Shown piece after piece: positions 24,155 to 35,351 of a DNA stretch of 64,000 nt (within the stretch, counting starts at the first letter, position 1; each line of letters starts with the position of its first letter). The translations under genes and the position numbers were made by a program. The stretch comes from Pseudorasbora parva (lineage: Eukaryota; Chordata; Actinopteri; Cypriniformes; Gobionidae), in assembly GCF_024679245.1 (NCBI RefSeq), contig NC_090173.1, forward strand, positions 7,312,428 to 7,376,427. The letters run 5' to 3'. Below the pieces are notes generated by a model. That model was not told the origin of the DNA and did not search any database. It was given only the letters and a program-made list of their open reading frames with translations.

Positions 24155-27100
24155 TCATGGACAAGGAGATGTGTAGGTGGTCTCAAACGAATCACCTGAA
24201 AGAGGAACATGAAGTGAGCTGGATCAAGTTCAGTGAATTCAGCCAGAGCAGAGCTTGATTAGGATGAAAGCATACTTGTCTGATAGTAGTCATAAATGTT
24301 GATGACCGCTGGCTTGAGATTTTTCACTGCAAGAACCTGTTTCAGCTGAAGAGTGTAAGTCTTGGGGACACCTTTGGGAACCTGCGAGACAGAAAGGATG
24401 AACAGCAGCACAAACAGCATTGGACAATGTGGCAGCTAGTGATTATACCCAGTCTCACCTCTTTCAGATAAATTAGGACATAATCCTCTTCAGAATCAAC
24501 CCGCACCACTAGCGGAGCAAACGACTCCGGTGGAGATCCAAGCTGAGGGGAAGAGACCAATGTTTACAGACACAATTACATCTGAAAGAGCCTCAAGCAT
24601 CTCAGGATTTGCAAAGTCTTGCGTACCAGTGATGCATCAGCCGTGAAGCCCGACAGGAGTTTAATGTCCACTAGAACCATGTTAGTAGATGATTTTGCTC
24701 CATTGTATCTGAAAACGAATTTAGTCAACAGGATCAAGCGGTTCCTCTTGTCAGAGACATAAACTGGTTTCAGGATGAAGTCAAAGCCTTTCTTACTTCA
24801 CCGTGAAGTTCAACAGGAGATTGGCGCCAAGCGGTCGGCAGTCTCCGGTCACCTTTGCGTCAACGCTCAGTGTTTTGGTATCTTTAATGGGTGTTGGGAT
24901 GTTGTAGAAACATGCAACCTAGAATACAAAGAAAGCACGGTAGGCTTTTGATGCGTGCAACAGAAAGTGTAAAAGGAGCTGAAGATACAGACCTGCACAG
25001 ACACACAAGTGGATCCTGAAGCTTTAACAGTATATTTGCCAGGAACGTTCTTCAGCAGCTTCTCCTGATACAGTAGCCTGTTGTCCCGATTCACAGTGAA
25101 GCTATAAGAGTCTCCTCCTACCACTGAGGACTGTACGGCAACGGTGCTTGAGCCGTCCAAGCTGAAGACTTGAGCAGCGTACACAGACAGAGCATGAAGA
25201 GCCACCACCGTGTCCTGAAAACGAGCACCAGATTAAAAACTCCACTCAATGATTGTGCTCATATTTGCTAGTCAGAGGCACCTGGGTGGAGGAGAAGCCT
25301 CCATAGGGATTCTGCTGGGTCACCAGCCAGTTGACAATGCGGTTAGCATAGCCCAGATTAGCCATCGTGAGAGGCTGAACAGCGAGAACCGCTAGCAGCA
25401 CATACGCGCTGATCTCCACCGCCAGAGTATCACCAGATGTCGTCTGAGACCAGTGGAGCTTAGCACCTGAAGAGATGGCGGGGAGAAAGTCAACGGCAAA
25501 GAACCGCAAACATAAACCCATTCAAGGAGAAAAACGACAGTGTCAGTTATAAGGTGAAACAGTTCTGATATTGGGGTCAACCGTTTGAACAATAGTGCAA
25601 GATTTTATTCCATTTTTTGAGTGTTCAAATGGGGTTTGTCATCAAATGGCCAACGAAAAGGGAGCTTGCTCCATTCTTCAGTGTCATGATCCTTCATAAA
25701 TTTTATGATACTGATTTGCTACTTAATGAAGTGTGGAAACTGCCATAGCCAATGTACAAGTATTAAATGCAAACTGCACTGAGCAATGATATATTTGTAT
25801 AGCAAATTGTGTGTGAAATGTTCACATTGAAAGTGTCGTTTGCAGCTTAAACCTTGTGCAACCAAAGTACAGAATACACTTAACCTTCATAAAGGCTTTG
25901 CGCATGTCAACCTATTGCTCTGTGTTTATACAAAACTCCTACCTTTACCAAAGTCCTTTCTACTAAGAAAGTTGACATTCGAGGCAATGCTTAAGACTAT
26001 ACACACCACTCAAGATGCTGGTGAATTTCACCTTCAGAAATGGCAAGGTTGTTCAAGGCAGTTAAAAGCTGTGATCGAGTGGTGGTCTCTCCAGCTAGAC
26101 TGAAGGTGTAGGCCAGCAGAGCCGTGGCATAAGTGTTTCCCAGGTTCCCAACAACAGGCCTCAAGCAGGACAGAGCGTTGGTAATGATGGGATCCTGAAA
26201 GCGAAGCAGATCTCAGACATCAGCCAGAACAGCAAGGAGCTCATACAACTACTGAAAGGGTTTTTACTGTGACAGGGACGCCTAGTTCAAGAAGAGATGC
26301 GACGATGTAGGCGGTCATGGTGACGTTATCACCAACTCCACCCTAAAAGACACAAAAAAAAGCCTCAGACAGAGCTTATGGTTTACGGTCCATTTGATAA
26401 CCATTGATGTACCTTCATGTCATTGTGGTACAAAGTTCCCTGTTGCACGAAACAGCCATTAGAACCCTGCTGGCTTATTAGCCAGCCCTTTGCACTCTGA
26501 AGGACATTCGGATCGATGAAAACAAATTGCGTTGCCAAACCAAAACACCTCATGACAAAGGCGGTCAACCTGGCCATGGAGGAAGCCTGTTAAACTGCTG
26601 GTGACGCAAGTTACATAAAAACCACAATAGCATGAAACTCACCATGTATTGGATGCATCATAGCCAAAAGTGCTGTACGAGCCATCACTGTGCCTGTAGT
26701 TCAGTTGTCCTTGGTATCCTGTTCAGGTCAAAAACCACATGGAAATTAGTCAGGAAGGGTCTCAAGCAATGATTGACAACCAGGGTGGGGGCTACCTATC
26801 CATCACCTCAAACTATCATACGTTTTGGAAAGCCTTTATGTCAGGGAAATGGGAGCCCTGCAAAAAGTTTTCCATTATGAATTTGAGTTCTCTTTAATGG
26901 ATCCGTTCAGCCATACCGATTTGAAGGTAGCCCGTGGCGGTCTCTCGAATGGCTGCGGTGAGTTGCCCCGTGACCTTCAGGTACAGCAGGATGTAAATAT
27001 TGGGAGCAAGAATGATCATATTCTGTTCTCCACAGCCAGATGGCATCTGTATTAACCCATCTAGATTCTTCAGCGCACGACCCATTATATCCCCTACAAA

Positions 27101-30100
27101 AAGGGGAGACATAAAACCCACATCAAAATCTAACTGATTCTGCAAATCACCACCTGCCAGTTTCTACTACTAGAAATGCTTTACCAAGGACTGAAACTGA
27201 GCATCTGGCTGATCCCGGAATCACGTTTGTTGGAAGAGTCAGAGTCACATCTTCAGAAAGAACGTTTCCTGCAGACCAAACAAAATGGATCGGCATTAAG
27301 CACAAGGCTAATGTTTTTGGCTGTGCAGGGAGAAATGTATTGGGCCATTAATGGAGTGCAAACAAACCCTTTGGACACAGTAACCAACTCTGGGTGTTTG
27401 TCCTTTCAACGCCTTCAGGCTTTAAAAAAAAAAAAGGCAATAAAAGCACGTCAGTAAAGCAGAATGAGCTCCATGAGCAAACTCCAGAAGGCTGGTTAAC
27501 ACTTACCAGGACAAGTAGACTTCGAGTAACTACATCAATGCGGCCTCTCGTCGGCACGGTCACGGCCTCAGTGCCACATCGAGTCCGGGATGGCTCAGCT
27601 GAAGCATTGACCGTCACGTTGACAGTTCCTGTGGTGACAGACAGGAAGTGAGCAACTCCACATTCACTTCAAATTCAGAAACAGTCCAAAACTGACCGAG
27701 AACAGAAGCTGAGAGAGCCCATTTGAAGGTCTTTCTCCCATTGCCACAAAGACAGGATGTGTACGGCTCAGGATATTCTTTAAGAGTAAAGTTTGTGGAG
27801 TAAGCTGGAGTCACTTTAACCTGCCAATGAAACGGCACATGGAGCAAAGACGGGACCTTCTATACAGAGCCATTATATAAAGGAAAATAAAGCATGACAG
27901 ACCATGATGCACTTGGACAGATAGCTGAAGACAGTGGCCTTCAGATCAAAAGACTCCCCACGGACGATGGAGTACGGCAGGGAGAGCTCCAGGAAGAAGG
28001 GCTGGAAGACCGTCAGCAGAGCAGGAGGAGCCAGACCGAAACCTTTGGAGGACAGGCAGAACGCCTCAGTCTCCCATGTGGTGATGGTGTCAGGAACAGT
28101 GATGGGAATTTGTGTGGATCCAGTGGCTCTGAAGGATAGCAGAAAAAGAGTGAAATAATGGGAATGAGAAGTAAATATTGTGGGCAGCGAGCTTTAGAGA
28201 TGGAACAAAAGAAGCCACACCAACCCCACTTGAGCAAGCTGCCAGATCCACGTTTCTGGAAAGTAAGTTCTAACGGTCACATCAAAAGAGGATGTGTCGC
28301 CCTCACTTTCTTCTAATGGAAGAGCAGCAGCCATTATGGGTTCAGGGAACCCGTGAAACCACACTGCAGGACAATTGGGTTTATAGCAACTGAATCTGCA
28401 AGTCATGTAGCAATTTCCAGAGCAAGAGTCAAAGTAACAGACATACCCTTAGGGAAGTTGCGATAATAGTCCAGGCCTCTGTACGTCAGACACTGAGGTG
28501 CTCTGATAGGCAAATTTGTTGCAACCTTCATCCCCGCATTCTTCCAAATGAAGAAACAAACATAAGATGTTTGAAAAATTAAGGAGGATTTAGTAAATGA
28601 TAAACTTTCTACCCTGAAGGTTTCGTAGGCTTGTTCTGTAGGAACAGCTCGACGGGCTCGAACATTCAGACACTCCTGTTCATCCTCAACTTCATATGGA
28701 TAATCTGATTGCAGTCGCACTGGGAGCAAGTTGAACACCTGAGAACAGGGGGTGGGGGGGGGGAATAAAGCACATGGATCATTTAACCACATTAATCTAG
28801 TAAACATTAGTTGAGCAGAGTTAAATGACAGCATGTCTATGAGTAAAGTTAAGCATCCTGCCATTAGAAAAGTAAACCTCATGGCTCCAGGGGGTTAATG
28901 AAGTCCATCTGAAGCAAATTAAAGGTTTTTGTAAGAAATCCATTTAACTTTAAAAAGTAGAGCAGAGCTTCCAGCAGACCACCTTCAGTCACATTTGATA
29001 GCTCTACATTCATTAATTCGGCAGATGCTTTGAACCAGTGACTTGTTGCACTAAACACAACTTTAATGAACTGATAAATTATTACAGCCTAAAAGAAAAA
29101 AAGGATCCTTTAAGTTTGTTAAAAATGATACCATTTCAGCACTCAGACGTCTTCCTGGCTCCAAGATCCGGACGCTCTGATCTACAGCACTAAGGCCACA
29201 CAGAGATCCTGCTTGAGCAGAGACAGTCAGAACATTTCCCTCAGCAGGAACAGCCGTAGCCGGAGAAAACTGTAGAGACACCTGAAAAAAGGACCAACAT
29301 GTCATGTAGGGCATGTCACCATCCCCCGCATAAGCCAAACAGATGCTAGTGCACATCATACCTGGTTTTGGAAACACATTTCAGTATCAAACAACACACT
29401 AGCTGCAGCTACATCACCACTGGGCAGAACGCAGTAGACCAGAATCTGCACTGCTGGAGCCATAGCGACACTGACAGACAGTTGGAACGACACCGAGCCG
29501 CTCGTGACTGTATCAGAAGCCCTCGCTTTGACCGTCTGAAATCCATGGAGGACGATCACTCCCCTGGACAAGACCTGACAGAAGACACACAGATGGATAC
29601 AAGGTGCTGAGCAAACAGACCAGCACAAATTAAATGTCCACTCACCATATAGATTATGTCAGCGCTGTAGTCGCCAGTCTCTCCAACAAAAGAATACTTC
29701 ACGGTCACTGGAAACACAGCCCCACATTTGAGCGGCTGCTCGAGTTTCACTATAGTCAGTTCACTAAGTGATGGGCTGTCAGAAGTAGGTCCGGAAAGTT
29801 GAACAACCCTCGAATCTGTAGTGAAGTATGGTGATTTGTAATTATAAACAACCTCTGGAGTCGCACTTGCCTGGGGAACAATGAACGGAATCAGTTTCTT
29901 GCAAGAGAGAGAGAGATATCTTCATGTCACAAAATATAAAGAGCAAATCGTACCACCAGATTGAGATCAGCTTTTGGAAGATCAGCAGTCTTGAGGGAGA
30001 ACATGACCAGCCCATTCTGGTTTGTGGTCAGATTCAGCAGCCGTTTGTTTGGCCAGCTGTTACCATCCAGGAGATACACTGCTTTGTTCGCAATTGGAGT

Positions 30101-32144
30101 CCCATTGAAACGAGACGCCGATATCTGTTGGGAACGATCAAGGTTAGGAACCAATTTAAAGGCTTCTGTGACCAGGGATAAACTTTTACTTGCCTTTCCA
30201 TTAATCACTGATCCGGGTTCAAAATAATCCGGGAGGTCCACAAACGTGACCTTGCCGACTTCAAATGTAATGGACACGGTTGCAGACTTTGACATCACAA
30301 CATCTGGACAGGGAACAAATAAATCAAGCCATCCAATTCAAGCATGTGCTGTTGGTTCAGCTCAGCCAATAGCTCACCTGTTCCCTCCTCAGTGACGGTC
30401 ACATTTACAAGAAAGAGATCTTGCATCTCATTTTCAAACTTGGTGTTGAAAAACACTGATGTGTCGACAGTAAGAGAGGCACAGCCCGTAGCATTCATCT
30501 GGTAGCAGGAGAGAAATTCATATTAAAGGCAAGCACAAGCAGACAAACCCTCAGCACTAAGGCAGCAGTCACACCTTTGCGGTTTTATTCAGACACCGAC
30601 GTGTCACATCAGGAGCCACATCATTCAGAACAGCATATGGAAAGGGATCACGGCACACTTCCAGCAATGCTTGACCAGGAACAGGTTGGCCATATGTGTA
30701 TCTGGGAAACCGCACAAGGAGCAGGATCAAGAACTGACCAACCACAAAACAAGAGAACATAAGCCTCACTCACTTGGCACAAGCCTGAACGGTCAGTCCC
30801 ACATCTCCAACACTGTACATCTGTGGTACGTTTAGGGTCACATCAAATTTGGGCAAAACTAAATCAGAAAAGAGATGCTTTAGATCACGACCTCAGATAT
30901 ATCATTGAACTGCTGTACATTATAGGAACAACGACTTACCATATTTTTTCACCTCAAAAGCTTGGGAGCTCAGTCGGTCACCAATAAAAGCCTTTAGTGT
31001 ATACATCCCTGTCTGAGCCTCTGGGTTTAACTCATGAGAGAGTTGCAAGATCGACCCCGTTGAGGAAACATTTGTCCACTGAGCAATCCGGTTATTATTA
31101 TTGTCCTATTAAAACAATTAACAGCTCAGAGGGAAACACTACAAACAGGTAACCAAAAAAACCAACAACGCTTCAGCTCCATTCAAAGACTTGCACTGGA
31201 GCATATCCTCACCTCCACCACCACCAGATTGTACTGCAAGACACAAAGACAGGAATATCAGGCATTTAAAAGCACAAGCATTGAGGCAGCAAAGTCATTA
31301 GTGAAACATGCACAACTGAAACCGAAGTCAGGGCACGGAAAAATAACCTACATTAAATTTACAGTTTGTTCATGGTAAGGCCTTACCATCTGATCAAAAG
31401 GTACAAATTTGGGATCCATGGTGACAACTCTGAAATTCACTGCAAAAACAGCAATAAACACTCAAATGATTTGCAGCATGCATTTGAAGAGGATCAGAAC
31501 TTGTACCGTAAGGGACTGTCTACAGCCCTTATAATTTAACCAAGGGTCACGAACTGCTCACCCGTTTGTCCTGGATTGTAGATGGGTTTGTCTGTTTGGA
31601 TGAAGGTCAAATTCAGGTAGCGTCTGAACATGACCTTCCTCTCTTCGGTCGCTCTGAAGGCCCTCCCTTGAACATCCACCTTCAGCTTCTGCACAGATTC
31701 TCCATCTACTCGAGGAGCCTGTAGAGAAACTCAGTTGATATACAACAAGCCACACTAGAAAAAGCCACATGTCTCATGATAACAGACCTGGAAATTAAAG
31801 CAGCGGTGAAACGGCAAAGAAGAAACCTGCTGCACAAGTTGAGTCGTCCTGTTCTTGTCATCAAGCAGAGAAACCGTCATCGTGAGACTCTCTTGGGCTT
31901 TCAGAAGTGTTACACATAATTTGGCATCAGAGCCTGACTCAATCACTGCAGGAAACATGACCATGAAGAACCTGTGGAAAAATAAGATACAATTAAGCAT
32001 TTGTACAAGGTTTTTGTTTTTTTACAAACCCCTTCACTTCAAACATTTAAATGATACTCACGGTCCAGATGTCTGTCCAGCAACAGCAAAAATGAAGAGA
32101 GCTAAAATGAGCCCTCTCCAAACACAACTCTCCCTCACAGCCAT
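24155..32144 (-). CDS. a2ml: Gene C: type I alpha-2-macroglobulin-like protein, intact
   Basis: Secreted thioester protease inhibitor, divergent from gene D. Minus-strand exons in order: 32062-32144, 31788-31971, 31562-31718, 31387-31439, 31213-31233, 30940-31105, 30774-30858, 30575-30701, 30378-30498, 30194-30303, 29954-30124, 29646-29870, 29362-29574, 29132-29281, 28613-28738, 28447-28540, 28225-28363, 27903-28128, 27697-27820, 27507-27628, 27368-27419, 27185-27268, 26917-27093, 26643-26718, 26413-26569, 26268-26342, 26032-26194, 25282-25466, 24993-25214, 24797-24918, 24627-24708, 24459-24542, 24276-24381, 24155-24195. They sum to 4323 nt (1440 aa), all in phase. Signal peptide core is GLILALFIFAVAG. 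Bait exons 16-17 contain CLTYRGLDYYRNFPK then VWFHGFPEPIMAAALP, followed by TYFPETWIW. GCGEQN is in exon 23; the catalytic-position His codon is 26425-26427. It differs from type II in exons 8, 15-17 and 34. Intron 10 starts with GC, not GT. Confidence 0.92.
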
Positions 32145-32400
32145 TAAGAGCAATCATCCAACACCAAACGACTATCAATCGGCTCTTTCAGAAACCTTTG
32201 CAGAACTTCTGTTAAGCTCTACTGCTGTTTACTGCTCAGTAGCTTCTCTCAATCATCGCCGCTGACAATGGCAGTGATATTTAAACACTTTTAATCATCA
32301 GCACACTTTATCATCAGGCAATAGAAACATATTGAGGGAGGCGAAAGTGAATTGCAGGTGGTGGTTAATCAGTTAAGTCAACGAGATTCATTCCTCGAGT
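32145..32400 (-). promoter_or_regulatory. Predicted promoter and 5' leader of gene C (type I)
   Basis: TTTAAATA on the minus strand (32278-32285) lies 134 bp before the ATG. The same spacing is kept in E and, with TAAATA, in the type II genes, which supports a shared core promoter. No other site is claimed. Confidence 0.5.
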
Positions 32401-32839
32401 GTTTAAAGACCCCCTGGGGTGAAAATCAAGTTTCTAATGTTATGTATGTCTATCGTGCGCTTCAAGATCAACAATGTGCAAATTTGGTATTTTCTTCTTC
32501 AAACTGCAGTGTAATAAAAGTGGTTTGAAGCCACTTTTAAGGGATTTTCCCAATATTTATTGGAGCCGCTGTCCTGAGACTGCTGTGACGTATGTTTCTG
32601 CGGTTGGTTAGTATAGCCCTTATTCCCAGTAGCGCCAGCTTTGATTTTTAACAGAAAAAATTAAAGCGAGACTGTGAGAGGTAGTAGATATACATCTCAT
32701 TAGTGGGTTGAACTAGACTGGATGCCAGCTGCAGCCACAACATTTGAGGTAGGGCAATTCGGTCTGGACTCGATCCGTTGAGGAGTAATTTTGCCCGAGC
32801 AGAAACTGTTCAGACCAATCAAATAGTCTTTAAAATATT

Positions 32840-33060
32840 GAACACCTCCATATTGCCAAAATGGCATGATCCTCATTTCATATTGCCGACTCGCCTCTGC
32901 ATTGGCTACCACTCGCTGCTCGCATCAAGTTCAGGGGTCTCATTTATAAAACTTTGCGTAGATTTCATCCTAAAAGATTTATAAAACCATGCGTACGCCA
33001 GAACCTGCGCAAACATCCCTTTATAAATCAGGAACCTAAGCTCAACACCATGGACTTTCT
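32840..33060 (+). mobile_element. LINE RT fragment joined to Harbinger-like MITE fragment (upstream of C)
   Basis: Same composite as at 10640-10880: a short HWLP-type L2-like remnant followed by TTTATAAA/GCGTACGCC motifs. Copy upstream of E near 55800-56020. Confidence 0.4.
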
Positions 33061-33872
33061 TGGACAAGAGCATCCTGTTGAACCTTTCAACTTGTTCATT
33101 GCCCATTGGGTGACTTCTACTACTACCACCAACCTTCTGCTACTGTTCCAGCAGATGATTTTTTTTTAATTTTGGGACAGGGCCTCAGTGATCTAAAAGT
33201 GTATCCTCACAGCCCTCTCACTGTGTGTTCATACTATGGTCTCAATGTGAGGTCAAAGTGAACTCACTGCTCAAAATACCCAGCATGCATTGCCGCATGA
33301 AGCTTTTGATTGTCACCAATGTTGAGATTCATACGTTGATTCTTGATGTCTATTTGTGTCTGAATGACAAAGTAGCTCAAAAGTAGCTCACAGGTTTTAT
33401 CTTATGCATTTAAAATCCTTCATAAATGATTATGAAACTGCTGAAGCTCATGCCACGATCACAGCGCAAATATTATTCAATCTGTTAAAATGAATAACCC
33501 CTCACAAAGACTGCATACTGAATCCAGATGATGATTATGTTGATATCATCAATAACAAACCAACATCACCTGGATGCTTTCCCTTTTGGCTTTCCTTGCC
33601 ATAACAAAAGTGTCACACAGCAGCCAGAGATAATATAATGTTAAAAGGTCAAGGGGCCAACTAAAGCAAACACTGATCTCCATAATGATAACAAACTACT
33701 ACAACATCAACATCTAATCCTCTGTAAATTCTTAATAAGAGCTTCTGTAGACCATTGTGATATTACAGTGATAGTGTTGAGGAACAGGAAGTAGAATGCC
33801 CCCCGGAGATTGATATTTGAGTCGCCTCCTCTCAACCTGCTCAACATTTTGAATTCACATGTTACTCTCACT
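33061..33872. other. Unassigned part of the C-D intergenic region
   Basis: Shared with A-B and E-F. No coding signal or recognised element. It ends at the ACT target of the Harbinger-like insertion. Confidence 0.5.
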
Positions 33873-35141
33873 GGCCCTCATTTATCAATCTTGCATAGAA
33901 ACGGGTGTATATGTTGGCGTAAGATTATGCTTACACTCCTCTCATCGCCTGATTTATGAAGCTGTGCGCACCTCTGCAATCCAGGTGTACGCAATACCTG
34001 CCCTTCATAAATGCCGCGGCTGAAAACGATCGTCATTAGAATAACACGCCCCTATATATTCAAGTCTCCGCCTCCCCCACGCCCTCATTTTACGCCATGG
34101 ACAAACAGAAGACGGCAAAGAAGCGAAACTTCTCCGACGTGGAGATCGGGCGCGCTCAATCATCTCACTAGTCCACTAGTCAGGGCACTGATTAGAACAT
34201 AAGTTAATGGGCTGACTCCCTGATCAGTGCCCTGACTACTGAACTAGTGAGATGATTGAGACGCGTCCATCGAGACCATCACCAGGGAAGTGGAAAAAAA
34301 CCCCGAAATTGTTTTATTTGGGAGTTTAAAGAGTGGAATTGGCACCTACAAAAACAAAATATGGACACAAATAACGAGTACTGTTATAGTGTGGAGGTTG
34401 AGAAGCGCACTCCAGCAGTTTAAATAGCTGTTTGGATGATAAATTACCATCACTGCATTATTTTACAACACGTTTTGAAAAAATTTTCATTTAATTTCGT
34501 ATCACGGCACATGTATTGGGGTGTACAATAGTGATGATGATGTGATGTGGAGTAAGATTCATTCACATTAATAATTACATGACGATTTGTAAGATTCTTA
34601 TTATTATTATGATTATTATTCTTAATGACGCTTGTTATTCAGAAGAAGAGTGTCGTTTTTATTGATTTTATTATTAATTAAAAGAAGAAGGTCATTTTTA
34701 TTATTTTGTCAGTCTGAATTATTTTAGTCCCAGTCTGTGCGCAGCTGCCGGGCCAGGCGGGCCTGAAACGTCAGATAAAGCGCACAGTCTCGCGACTGGA
34801 GGAATACATATGCCTACAAATCAAACGCTTTGGTAAAGTCACACAAATTAAACATTGACGTTCATGTTGCACAAAAATAAACACTGAATGTTGTTGTTGT
34901 GGTTTTTAACAGTGGGTCATATAGCATATCTTGTCAGTGCGTTTTGTGGTGTTAGGAATTGCTTTTCTGCGCATTTTCCCACTAACTCAAACGTGCGTAC
35001 ACCACCTCCTGAGCTGGCGTAGGATTTGAGCGTGCCGTACGCCAACGTCCATATTGATAAATCTCAAAGTCAACTTGGGTTTGGGTGTACGCAAGGTGTA
35101 CGCTGGAAATTTGGTGTACGCACTTTTGATAAATGAGGGCC
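33873..35141. mobile_element. PIF/Harbinger-like nonautonomous element with decayed Myb-like ORF
   Basis: 1269-bp insertion with 16-bp perfect terminal inverted repeats (GGCCCTCATTTATCAA) and a 3-bp ACT duplication (33870-33872, 35142-35144). The empty site is present between A and B. Inside, an ORF starting at 34097 reads KKRNFSDVEI and, after a nested insertion, ETITREVEKNPEIVLFGSL, which resembles the Myb/SANT-like protein encoded by Harbinger elements. No DDE transposase is present. The 3-bp duplication and 3-bp-type ends fit PIF/Harbinger, though ACT is not the usual TWA target. Confidence 0.7.
34155..34260. mobile_element. Nested 106-bp palindromic insertion in the Myb-like ORF
   Basis: Inverted repeat with arms of about 40 bp (CTCAATCATCTCACTAGT... 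and its complement) around AGAACATAAGTTAATGGG-like spacer. It splits the Myb-like ORF, so it is younger than the element that contains it. Copy at 57115-57220. Confidence 0.7.
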
Positions 35142-35144
35142 ACT

Positions 35145-35351
35145 GTGAGTGTTACCGTATGACAATGACTAATTACCGGGGCTCCGCCCTAAATAGGGCC
35201 TGATTGCCTGTGAGTGCTAAATAGACCTGATCCCAATTATTAAGAGCCTTTCAATAATGCTGCCATGAGTGCAGATGATTCAGAGTTAAGCTGTAGAGTA
35301 GTGGTGCAGGTTTTTGAAAGACTTTTGTGTGGTCTTGGATGATACCTCTTC
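35145..35351 (+). promoter_or_regulatory. Predicted promoter and 5' leader of gene D (type II)
   Basis: CArG match CCTAAATAGG at 35188-35197 and TATA-like TAAATA at 35218-35223, 134 bp before the ATG. The Harbinger-like element ends about 45 bp upstream of the CArG match. Confidence 0.45.

Noticed and set aside
28403..28882. 159-codon minus-strand frame over type I exons 15-16
   Set aside because: It joins exon 15, intron 15 and exon 16 plus upstream intron 14; splice sites at 28738, 28613, 28540 and 28447 explain the coding parts.
34011..34202. 63-codon frame in the Harbinger-like element
   Set aside because: It is in a different frame from the Myb-like protein and ends in the nested palindrome.
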